This document shows positions 7,799 through 14,554 of a DNA stretch of 35,329 bases, in pieces. A model generated the notes under the pieces. It did no database searches. It was given only the letters and a program-made list of their open reading frames with translations, and was not told the origin of the DNA. Made by a program: the position numbers and the translations under genes. Position 1 is the stretch's first letter; every line of letters starts with the position of its first letter. This stretch comes from an uncultured Bermanella sp. (GTDB lineage Bacteria > Pseudomonadota > Gammaproteobacteria > Pseudomonadales > Oceanobacteraceae), in contig CAJXRF010000060.1 in NCBI GenBank assembly GCA_913058575.1, forward strand, positions 1 through 35,329, written 5' to 3'.

Positions 7799-8927
7799 CA
7801 CAAGACTCCTGAGTGGTTAAGCCGAGGCTTTCAATGTAAGGAGAGAAATCGGCCAATTCATATAGTCCTAAGCAAGGCATTGCCCCTGTAATGTTTGTTC
7901 CCTGAAATATTAGCTTTCTGGCCATTATAATGGCAGAAACCGTTGGAATGTAGGGCCCAACACCATTGTCAGCAAATAAGGTCCATATAATTTTTTTGGT
8001 CGTTCTCCCATCCTCACCATTTATGGATATACGCATGGCACCTTTATTAGTTCCAAACACAGAAAAAATTTTACTTATAAAATAAATTGGTTTGGTGAGT
8101 TTGTTCCAGGCTTGAAACAGACGTAATTTGGTTAACCAAGCCATTATGTTCATCGTTAAATGCAAAACAGTGAGCTCTAAACCGGCTTGAAAAGAAACTG
8201 AACCTTTCACGTTATAACGTGTTGGATAAATGGAAAGGTCTGGTACATCAACATTAGCGAGCCAGCGTTTTCCAATAATTCCTCCGAAATTAACCTTTTG
8301 TATGTTCATCCAACCATAAGACGGGAATTGCTTGCCGTTCTTAAAGCCGGGAATCGGTTTACCGATATAGGATAATATCCCTCCAATTGTGGCTGCACCT
8401 CGTTCTGCTTTGTTCCCAGGAGCAATGGCAATCTCTATATCTTGGATACTGGAAAATTGCGGTTGGTAATAATCCAATACGGCTGATGATAACCCAGGCA
8501 CAGAGCTAGCCCCGCTTATGATCAACAAGTTCTTTGCTTTAGCTTCTTGGTTTAGGTGTTGGATGTCACAAACAAATTTACTGTCATCGGCAAGGTCAAT
8601 GTAATGTGTGTCAGCCTCAATGCAGGCTTTAGGAACCCTGTGATCTTGATTTTGAAAAGGGCCGCCTGTATGTATAACAAGGAAGGGAGATAATGACTTC
8701 AAATCTTGCCTGAAGCTCTCACTGTTTATATCGATTGCTAAGGCCGTTAACTGTGCGTTAGCGGTAGGCGTTAACTTGTTTACCAAAGTTTGTGCTTTAT
8801 TTATATTTCGGCCGGCTATCAATAAAGTGATGCCTTGAATGCTAGAAAGATCTTCAGCGATACGTTTTCCAAAGTTGCCATAGCCACCTAAAATTAGAAT
8901 CTTTCTATTGATCATTTCAAATCTCAT
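7791..8927 (-). CDS. Saccharopine dehydrogenase-like NAD(P)-binding oxidoreductase
   Basis: A 378-residue protein with an N-terminal Rossmann fold. ILILGGYGNFGKRIAEDL supplies the GxGxxG nucleotide loop, and LIAGRN ends the second strand. It matches the saccharopine dehydrogenase NADP-binding family in its divergent bacterial branch, not lysine-pathway enzymes. A serine/glycine-rich SGASSVPGLSSAVLDYY segment follows at about residues 140-155. The C-terminal part has hydrophobic stretches that could associate with membrane. The start could be this ATG (weak AGAAG upstream) or the internal ATG four codons later. It is the first gene of an operon with DUF2269 and DoxX-like membrane proteins, a pairing that suggests redox chemistry on a membrane or lipid substrate. 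The substrate is unknown. Confidence 0.8.
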   Translation of the reverse strand: MRFEMINRKILILGGYGNFGKRIAEDLSSIQGITLLIAGRNINKAQTLVNKLTPTANAQLTALAIDINSESFRQDLKSLSPFLVIHTGGPFQNQDHRVPKACIEADTHYIDLADDSKFVCDIQHLNQEAKAKNLLIISGASSVPGLSSAVLDYYQPQFSSIQDIEIAIAPGNKAERGAATIGGILSYIGKPIPGFKNGKQFPSYGWMNIQKVNFGGIIGKRWLANVDVPDLSIYPTRYNVKGSVSFQAGLELTVLHLTMNIMAWLTKLRLFQAWNKLTKPIYFISKIFSVFGTNKGAMRISINGEDGRTTKKIIWTLFADNGVGPYIPTVSAIIMARKLIFQGTNITGAMPCLGLYELADFSPYIESLGLTTQESCDG

Positions 8928-9015
8928 TTTTCTTCTATTTAAGGGCAGAGAGACATTGTGACTAAGTGTAAGTAGAAAGTATATCGATTGGAAAGGGAGG
9001 GCTGAACTCTAAACA

Positions 9016-9075
9016 AAAAACTCACCGCTAGATAGGCATCTTGTACGTCAACGGGCGCGAGTTATTTCATCAAAG
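9016..9075. repeat. Dispersed intergenic repeat family 1, copy 2 (internally deleted)
   Basis: It starts AAAAACTCACCGCTAGATAG and ends ATTTCATCAAAG like copy 1, but lacks about 27 bp of the middle, joining GGCATC directly to TTGTACGTCAACGGGCG. It lies 64 bp past the end of the decayed acnB tail, just as copy 3 lies past the intact acnB. Confidence 0.72.
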
Positions 9076-9110
9076 CCCCTCATGACTGTTATTGAATGCT
9101 CTATTTTGAT

Positions 9111-9153
9111 CTCTTTCTCTTTCTCTTTCTCTTAAAGCTTATACAGCTTTAAG
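9111..9153. repeat. CTCTTT hexamer tract next to a 9-bp inverted repeat
   Basis: CTCTTT is repeated 3.8 times at 9111-9133. It runs into a perfect inverted repeat CTTAAAGCT-TATAC-AGCTTTAAG at 9131-9153. The right arm overlaps the last codons of the acnB relic. The intact acnB end has no such tract, so it probably arose after the duplication, possibly by slippage. Confidence 0.75.
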
Positions 9154-9387
9154 AGAAATTGCTGAACGCGCTAGGTCTTCAGGCGGTGGCGTAAAGCTTG
9201 TTAAGAGAGCATCTTCAACAGCGACTTAGTACTTTTTCAATGTTGGGAAACGATTCAATACGGTAGAAAGTAAAACCAATAGAGTCGAACCTAGTAGAGT
9301 TTCATCGTTCTTATCGCTTGAATCTTCTACAACATGTCCTTGAAAAAGACGGGAAGAACTAGCAAGAACGATATTATCTAGGTCAGC
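9139..9387 (-). pseudogene. Decayed duplicate of the acnB 3' end
   Basis: Read on the minus strand, this segment is colinear with the last ~80 codons of the intact acnB at 11180. It preserves blocks such as SRLFQG, VVEDS, LLGST, LLSTVLNRFPT, LTSF, PPEDLAR and a final LKAV followed by TAA exactly where AcnB ends with LKVV. The alignment of the last 28 codons needs no gap. One in-frame TAA at 9226-9228 replaces a Lys codon, and there is no start, so it is a relic. The upstream edge of the match lies only about 37 bp from the stop of the DUF1963 gene, which separates the relic from acnB. A partial duplication or single-crossover integration at acnB best explains this. Confidence 0.9.
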
Positions 9388-9425
9388 GCAGTGCTTAGAT
9401 TAACTTAGAATCGAAGTTTACATCT

Positions 9426-10829
9426 TTAGTATATTAGTGCCATCGTAGTATCTTCAAAGCGTAGGGCTTTTAGACTCTCTTTAGATATTCTGAACTGAAG
9501 GGTGCTCAGGTCTCCGAAGCTCCAAAGTATTGTATCGTCCCAGCTTAATTGTAATAGTAATATCGAATCTTCATAAGATACTTCTTCGTACTCAAGTCTG
9601 TCATTACGCTCACCATAGCCGAGTATTTGATGTGGGTTATGTGCACTCTCCTTTCTATATTGGTCAATGATTTCTATTTGATTTTCACTAAATACTGATA
9701 CACCACTATCATTTAGATCGAAAAGCCAGTTTGTGGCAAACATAAAGCTTGATACAGAGGACTCAATAGAAAACCGAATAGTAGAAGAAGCATTGGAATT
9801 TGAGGTTGTATTGAGAGCTTTTAAGTAGTTTTCGAATATCCAGTCTCTAAACTCTAAAGCATTATTTAGTGGTACTTTTTCAGAGTGTACTGAGCTTTGT
9901 GCAAGGCTCAACCAATTTTCACAGGTTATCATTAAAAAATTCAGAAGTTCATCATCTACTTTTACAATCCCTTTGTTTTTACTAAGCCCTTTTTTAAATT
10001 CATGGCAAAATACTTCAATATGAAACCAAGATTGCGGCCAGTCCTTTGCAAAAGGGCTTTCTTTAATCTTTTCTGACTTATATTCCAGCTGTCCCACTAG
10101 CCAGTTAGGTAGTTTATCTCGGTCAATTAGATTATGGATGCTTGGGTGTATGTTTTTTTCTTGGTAAGCAAAGTTAGTATCGATGCTTTTCGAAATGAGT
10201 TTTTTTCTTTCGATTTTTTGCTCATCAAAAAACGAAAAATTTTCTATATTCTCAGTGTATTCGTGAATAGGATTGTTTATATCCTTATATTTAAAAAATG
10301 ATACCTCATTTTTAGGGTAGCAATCTCTTGGGTGTACATACAAGATGTCAGGATGCCTATATAAAAATAGTCCGGTCATCATGAGGTCATTGTTAAAAGA
10401 GGGGAGTAGCTCTTTACTAGGCTTTGCTTCTTTATCATTTACTTCTTTAGAATACAATACACAGGTTGGTGAAGGGTGTTGGTGCTCTTCAAATGAAATG
10501 TCGTAAAAGAAATATAAAACACCCATTTTAGGGAGGTATTTATTGTCTCCAGGCAAGTCTATTAAATTAATTTGAGCAAGAAATGGAAGTTGAGTCTTCT
10601 TTCCTTCGTATATAGTTGTGGGCCATGTTAACTGTTTTGGAAGTGTAGGGTATCCGCCGAAATAACTTAATTTTCCAGTGTTATGAATAGATTTTTGTAT
10701 ATAGAGGGCGTCTTTGCCAAGCAGGGATATATATTCTTCTTTAGTATAATTCACTGGTTGATAGCCTAATTTCAAACTGTAGGCTACTAATCTATTGGTA
10801 TGTTTGATGTATGTAAAATAAAAACTCAA
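9426..10829 (-). CDS. DUF1963 (YwqG-like) protein with long central insert
   Basis: A 467-residue protein with split DUF1963/YwqG signatures. The N-terminal part has FGGYPTLPKQLTWP, LPFLAQINLIDLP and GVLYFFYD at about residues 57-115. The C-terminal part has HQILGYGERND, LLLQLSWDD, WSFGDLSTLQFRI and RFED at about 395-462. The ~200 residues between are not typical and may be an added helical domain. YwqG-type proteins are about 260 residues, so this one is long. No ATG fits: the frame opens with a TTG at 10829, two bases after AGGG, or starts downstream, so the N-terminus is uncertain. The gene is visibly A+T-richer than acnB and sits between acnB and its 3' relic, which suggests acquisition. 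The function of the family is unknown. Confidence 0.72.
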   Translation of the reverse strand: MSFYFTYIKHTNRLVAYSLKLGYQPVNYTKEEYISLLGKDALYIQKSIHNTGKLSYFGGYPTLPKQLTWPTTIYEGKKTQLPFLAQINLIDLPGDNKYLPKMGVLYFFYDISFEEHQHPSPTCVLYSKEVNDKEAKPSKELLPSFNNDLMMTGLFLYRHPDILYVHPRDCYPKNEVSFFKYKDINNPIHEYTENIENFSFFDEQKIERKKLISKSIDTNFAYQEKNIHPSIHNLIDRDKLPNWLVGQLEYKSEKIKESPFAKDWPQSWFHIEVFCHEFKKGLSKNKGIVKVDDELLNFLMITCENWLSLAQSSVHSEKVPLNNALEFRDWIFENYLKALNTTSNSNASSTIRFSIESSVSSFMFATNWLFDLNDSGVSVFSENQIEIIDQYRKESAHNPHQILGYGERNDRLEYEEVSYEDSILLLQLSWDDTILWSFGDLSTLQFRISKESLKALRFEDTTMALIY

Positions 10830-10889
10830 ACCCTATTGAAATTTAAGGCCTTGCCATTTATTAAAAATCTAATAACGGGTTTTAAAAGC

Positions 10890-10927
10890 AAAAAAGCCCA
10901 AACAATTCTCATTGCTTGGGCTTTTTT
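10890..10927 (-). terminator. Bidirectional rho-independent terminator upstream of DUF1963
   Basis: AAAAAAGCCCAA pairs with TTGGGCTTTTTT across a short loop. It closely matches the terminator at 6468-6505 and, like it, is followed by a family-1 repeat. It should stop acnB transcripts before the DUF1963 gene, so DUF1963 probably has its own promoter in the A+T-rich 60 bp between this terminator and its start. Confidence 0.82.
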
Positions 10928-10938
10928 ATGCTTTAAGA

Positions 10939-11023
10939 AAAAACTCACCGCTAAATAGAAATCCTATCTAAAGCGATATCAGTACATCCTGTACGTCAAC
11001 GGGCGTAAGTCATCTCTTAAAAG
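10939..11023. repeat. Dispersed intergenic repeat family 1, copy 3
   Basis: A full-length copy matching 6565-6649. It starts AAAAACTCACCGCTAAATAG, contains AAAGCGATATCAGTACATCC, then TGTACGTCAACGGGCG. It lies downstream of the intact acnB. A further core, AGTACACCCTGTATGTCA at 11162-11179, abuts the acnB stop codon and looks like a fourth, partial copy. Confidence 0.75.
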
Positions 11024-11125
11024 GCGTCAGAGATGTATTTCAATCCCTGACTTTTTTATTTTCTTTTAAAGCATTGCGCCGCTGGCGAACATCCATGTTC
11101 TACGCGGCATGACCTACAAGGATGT

Positions 11126-11160
11126 AAAAAATGCCGAGAGCTGTATGGAACAGCTTTGGC
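11126..11160 (-). terminator. acnB rho-independent terminator
   Basis: On the minus strand GCCAAAGCTGT and ACAGCTCTCGGC form a stem with a 5-nt loop, followed by ATTTTTT. It lies about 20 bp past the acnB stop. The gap 10830-11179 holds this, family-1 repeat material, a GAACAT-CC-ATGTTC palindrome near 11088-11101, and the upstream terminator, with no gene. Confidence 0.8.
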
Positions 11161-11179
11161 AAGTACACCCTGTATGTCA

Positions 11180-13969
11180 TTAAACCACTTTAAGAGGAAT
11201 CGCTGGACGCGCTAGGTCTTCAGACGGTGGCGCGAAGCTTGTTAGGTTAATACCTGCAACGGCTTCTTTGTACTCAGCCATTGTTGGGAAGCGACCCAGC
11301 ATAGTAGACAGTACAACCATTGGCGTAGAACCTAGTAGAGATTCACCTTTCTTTTCCTTAGAGTCTTCTACAACACGGCCTTGGAAAAGACGAGTAGAAG
11401 TGGCAAGAACAGTATCACCGGCTTCTGCTTTCTCTTGGTTACCCATGCATAGGTTACAACCAGGGCGTTCTAGGTACATGATGTTTTCGTACTTAGTACG
11501 GGCTGCTTCTTTAGGGTTTGTATCAGAGAATTCAAAACCAGAGTATTTCTCTAGAAGTTCCCAATCACCTTCTGCTTTTAGCTCATCAACGATGTTGTAT
11601 GTTGGTGGCGCAATCACAAGAGGTGCTTTGAAGCTGATTTCTTTGCCTTGTGCTTCCATGTTGCGAAGCATAGCAGCAATGATTTGCATGTCGCCTTTGT
11701 GCACCATGCAAGAACCAACAAAACCTAGGTCAACTTTACGGCCTTCGTAGAAAGAAGTAGGACGGATTACATCGTGCGTATAACGCTTAGAAACGTCTTC
11801 GTTGTTTACGTCAGGGTCAGCAATCATTGGCTCGTCGATCAAGTCTAGATCTACAACGATTTCAGCGAAGTAGTTAGCGTTGTCATCAGGGGCAAGTGCT
11901 GGCTCAACACCTGACTGGATGCCAGCAATACGCTTGTCAGCAAGATCGATAAGACCTTGAAGCATGTTTGCAGAGTTTTCCATGCCTTTGTTAATCATGA
12001 TCTGGATGCGCGCTTTAGCCAATTCTAAAGATTGAACCAAAGTGTCATCAGTAGAAATACAGATAGAAGCCTTAGCTTTCATTTCTGCAGTCCAGTCAGT
12101 GAAGGTAAACGCTTGGTCAGCAAGCAAAGTACCGATTTGAACTTCGATTACACGGCCTTGGAAAACGTTTTCGCCGAACTTGTTAAGCATTTGCGCTTGA
12201 GTTGAGTGAACAACATCACGGAAATCAACGTGGTCTTTCATGTGGCCTTTAAAGGTCACTTTAACAGACTCAGGAATTGGCATAGCACATTCGCCAGTAG
12301 CAAGTGCGATCGCAACCGTACCAGAGTCAGCACCGAACGCGACACCCTTAGACATACGAGTGTGAGAGTCACCACCGATGATGATGGCACGATCATCAAC
12401 AGTGATGTCGTTCAATACTTTGTGGATTACGTCAGTCATTGAATGATAAACGCCTTTCGGATCACGTGCTGTGATGACGCCGAATGCGTTCATGAATTCC
12501 ATTAGCTTAGGCGTGTTAGCCTTGGCTTTGTTGTCCCATACAGAAGCTGTGTGACAACCAGACTGGAAAGCACCATCAACACCAGGATCGATAGTAGAGG
12601 CCGCCATGGCTTCTAGTTCCTGACACGTCATTGGGCCCGTTGTATCTTGGGAACCTACGATATTCACTTTAACGCGAACGTCAGAACCTGTGTGTAGAGG
12701 CGTATTCGATGCCACACCTACTGCGTTACGGTTGAAGATTTTTTCAACAGCAGTAAGGCCTTGGCCTTCAACAGAAATTTCTTTAGAAGCCGCAAATACG
12801 GTTGGCGCTTCAACACCTAATGTTTCAGCCGCGAACGTTTGTAGTTTCTTACCGAAAGTCAGAGCGTATGAACCGCCGGCTTTCATGAATTCAACTTTCT
12901 GTGGAGAGAACGCATCAGAAACATCAACAAGCTCTTTGTCGCCGTTGTAAAGTTTCTTAGTTTTAGTATTGATGGTAAGAACCGTACCAGTGGCCACTGA
13001 GTAAGCTTCTTCTAATACGTTGTCGCCGTTAGCATCTTTAACTGCGTTGCCGTTAGCGTCTAATTTTTTAACCCAGTTTTTAAGGTCAAGACCAATACCG
13101 CCGGTTACACCAACAGTGGTTAAGAAGATTGGTGCGATACCGTTAGTACCCGCAACAACTGGTGCGTTGTTAATGAACGGAATGTAAGGAGATGTCTTCT
13201 TACCCGCCCAAAGAGCTACGTTGTTCACACCCGACATACGAGAAGAACCAACACCCATTGTGCCTTTTTCAGCGATTAGCATCACTTTAGCATTTGGGTG
13301 TTTTTTACCAAGCGCTACAATTTCTTGCTGAGCGGCCGGTGTGATCATGCACTGGCCGTGTAATTCGCGGTCAGCACGTGAGTGAGACTGGTTACCAGGA
13401 GAAAGAAGGTCAGTAGAGATATCACCTTCAGCGGCGATGTAAGTTACTACGTCAATTTTCTCATCGATTTCAGGAAGCTTAGTGAAGAACTCAGCAGCTG
13501 CGTAGCTTTCTAAAAGGTCTTTAGCAATGGCGTTGCCTGCTTTGAAAGCGTCAGAAATACGTGAAGTATCTGCTTCGTATAGGAATACTTGAGACTTAAG
13601 CACTTCACCAGCCGCGCGAGCGTTAGCATCGTCAGAAAGTGCGATGTCTAAAAGCGCTTCAATAGAAGGGCCGCCTTTCATGTGAGACAGTTGCTCAAGA
13701 GCGAATTCAGCAGAAATCTCTTCTACTTTCTCTTGGCCAAGTACGATTTCTTTTAAGAAGGCAGCTTTAACGACCGCGGCTGGGGTGGTACCTGGAATCG
13801 TATTGTAGATGAAGAAGTCTAGAGAAGCGGTGCGGTGCTCATTACCTGTGTCTTTAATTTGAGCGATGATCTCAGATAGTAGATCGCTTCCATCAATCGG
13901 TTTTGGGTTCAATCCAAGGTCGTTTTTACGAACCTCAATTTCTGCTAGGTATTCTGTATACAAGCTCAT
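11180..13969 (-). CDS. acnB: Bifunctional aconitate hydratase 2 / 2-methylisocitrate dehydratase
   Basis: AcnB interconverts citrate and isocitrate in the TCA cycle and dehydrates 2-methylisocitrate in propionate breakdown, using a [4Fe-4S] cluster. The 929-residue protein has the AcnB order: N-terminal HEAT-like domain (about 1-165), swivel domain with GVGSSRMSG, then the three aconitase core domains. Cluster ligands are visible as GSC (Cys754) and GCNLCMG (Cys838, Cys841). GSQDTTGPMT and GGDSHTR are the conserved active-site blocks. It is about 60 residues longer than E. coli AcnB. One visible insert, at about residues 300-323 in the swivel region, contains a repeated DANG motif; this is the longer AcnB type. 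It is a single-gene unit with its own terminator. A second, broken copy of its 3' end lies at 9139-9387. Confidence 0.97.
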   Translation of the reverse strand: MSLYTEYLAEIEVRKNDLGLNPKPIDGSDLLSEIIAQIKDTGNEHRTASLDFFIYNTIPGTTPAAVVKAAFLKEIVLGQEKVEEISAEFALEQLSHMKGGPSIEALLDIALSDDANARAAGEVLKSQVFLYEADTSRISDAFKAGNAIAKDLLESYAAAEFFTKLPEIDEKIDVVTYIAAEGDISTDLLSPGNQSHSRADRELHGQCMITPAAQQEIVALGKKHPNAKVMLIAEKGTMGVGSSRMSGVNNVALWAGKKTSPYIPFINNAPVVAGTNGIAPIFLTTVGVTGGIGLDLKNWVKKLDANGNAVKDANGDNVLEEAYSVATGTVLTINTKTKKLYNGDKELVDVSDAFSPQKVEFMKAGGSYALTFGKKLQTFAAETLGVEAPTVFAASKEISVEGQGLTAVEKIFNRNAVGVASNTPLHTGSDVRVKVNIVGSQDTTGPMTCQELEAMAASTIDPGVDGAFQSGCHTASVWDNKAKANTPKLMEFMNAFGVITARDPKGVYHSMTDVIHKVLNDITVDDRAIIIGGDSHTRMSKGVAFGADSGTVAIALATGECAMPIPESVKVTFKGHMKDHVDFRDVVHSTQAQMLNKFGENVFQGRVIEVQIGTLLADQAFTFTDWTAEMKAKASICISTDDTLVQSLELAKARIQIMINKGMENSANMLQGLIDLADKRIAGIQSGVEPALAPDDNANYFAEIVVDLDLIDEPMIADPDVNNEDVSKRYTHDVIRPTSFYEGRKVDLGFVGSCMVHKGDMQIIAAMLRNMEAQGKEISFKAPLVIAPPTYNIVDELKAEGDWELLEKYSGFEFSDTNPKEAARTKYENIMYLERPGCNLCMGNQEKAEAGDTVLATSTRLFQGRVVEDSKEKKGESLLGSTPMVVLSTMLGRFPTMAEYKEAVAGINLTSFAPPSEDLARPAIPLKVV

Positions 13970-14060
13970 ACGAATCTCTCACTCAATATCAAATTAACCT
14001 GTGACTTTCCGCCATCAGGTGTTGGACTGTGAAACAGGCCAACTTAAAAATAACGGCGGG

Positions 14061-14066
14061 ATTATA
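14061..14066 (-). promoter_or_regulatory. Candidate acnB -10 element
   Basis: On the minus strand a perfect TATAAT lies about 90 bp upstream of the acnB start. The expected -35 position holds only a weak CTTAAA-like hexamer, so an activator may be needed. The 5' leader would be about 85 nt. Confidence 0.45.
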
Positions 14067-14204
14067 GGTCAGATAGCTCTATAATTTAAGCTAAGCCTAG
14101 TCTCAATTGGCCATAAATCTAAAAAATCTGGCTTATACTGGTTATTGATTTAACTTATTTTGGTTAAAAAGCACCCGTTGTCACGCTACAGCCCTTAATT
14201 TGCA

Positions 14205-14230
14205 CCCTCATGGCGAAGTGAGGGCTTTTT
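14205..14230 (+). terminator. Orphan terminator-like hairpin in the acnB/kinase gap
   Basis: CCCTCA and TGAGGG form a short stem with an 8-nt loop, followed by CTTTTT on the plus strand. No plus-strand gene precedes it, so it could end a small RNA starting near a TATACT-like element at about 14136-14141. The 585-bp gap 13970-14554 otherwise holds the acnB promoter region and a GTGATCAC palindrome at 14351-14358. Confidence 0.35.
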
Positions 14231-14463
14231 CAGTGCATGAAAACGATTATTAACAACCCAGAGTTCTTACGAAATTTAACCCTTAATGACACTTTAAATA
14301 TCAGTTTCAAATAGGAATGATTAGCTTTTGGCCCATATTTTTTAGTGGTAGTGATCACCCTAATTAGGCATAAACATAGGCGGTATTATTTAGATTTAAT
14401 CAGGATAAACTCGTCTGTGTTCCTAGCATGTTAATCCATAAATAGACTTAGAGCCGGTTAGTA

Positions 14464-14532
14464 ATGGCAAGGTTTAATTTAGTTTTAATTTGTTTGTTAA
14501 TGCTTGTTCAATGCGGGTGGTCATGTAATTAA
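14464..14532 (+). CDS. Possible 22-residue lipoprotein-like micro-ORF
   Basis: ATG to TAA encodes a 22-residue hydrophobic peptide ending LVQCGWSCN. The LVQC looks like a lipobox, as in very small lipoproteins. The ribosome site is poor and there is no clear promoter. It runs convergently toward the kinase gene. It may be chance, so confidence is low. Confidence 0.2.
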   Translation: MARFNLVLICLLMLVQCGWSCN

Positions 14533-14554
14533 TACAGCATCGAAAAGCTCTTTT

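Noticed and set aside
9111-9133. CTCTTT tract considered as a phase-variation switch
   Set aside because: It lies in non-coding DNA after a pseudogene and is not placed in a promoter or reading frame.
11268-11750. Long open frame on the plus strand inside acnB
   Set aside because: It is a shadow of acnB: no ribosome site, no family resemblance, and acnB is certain on the other strand.
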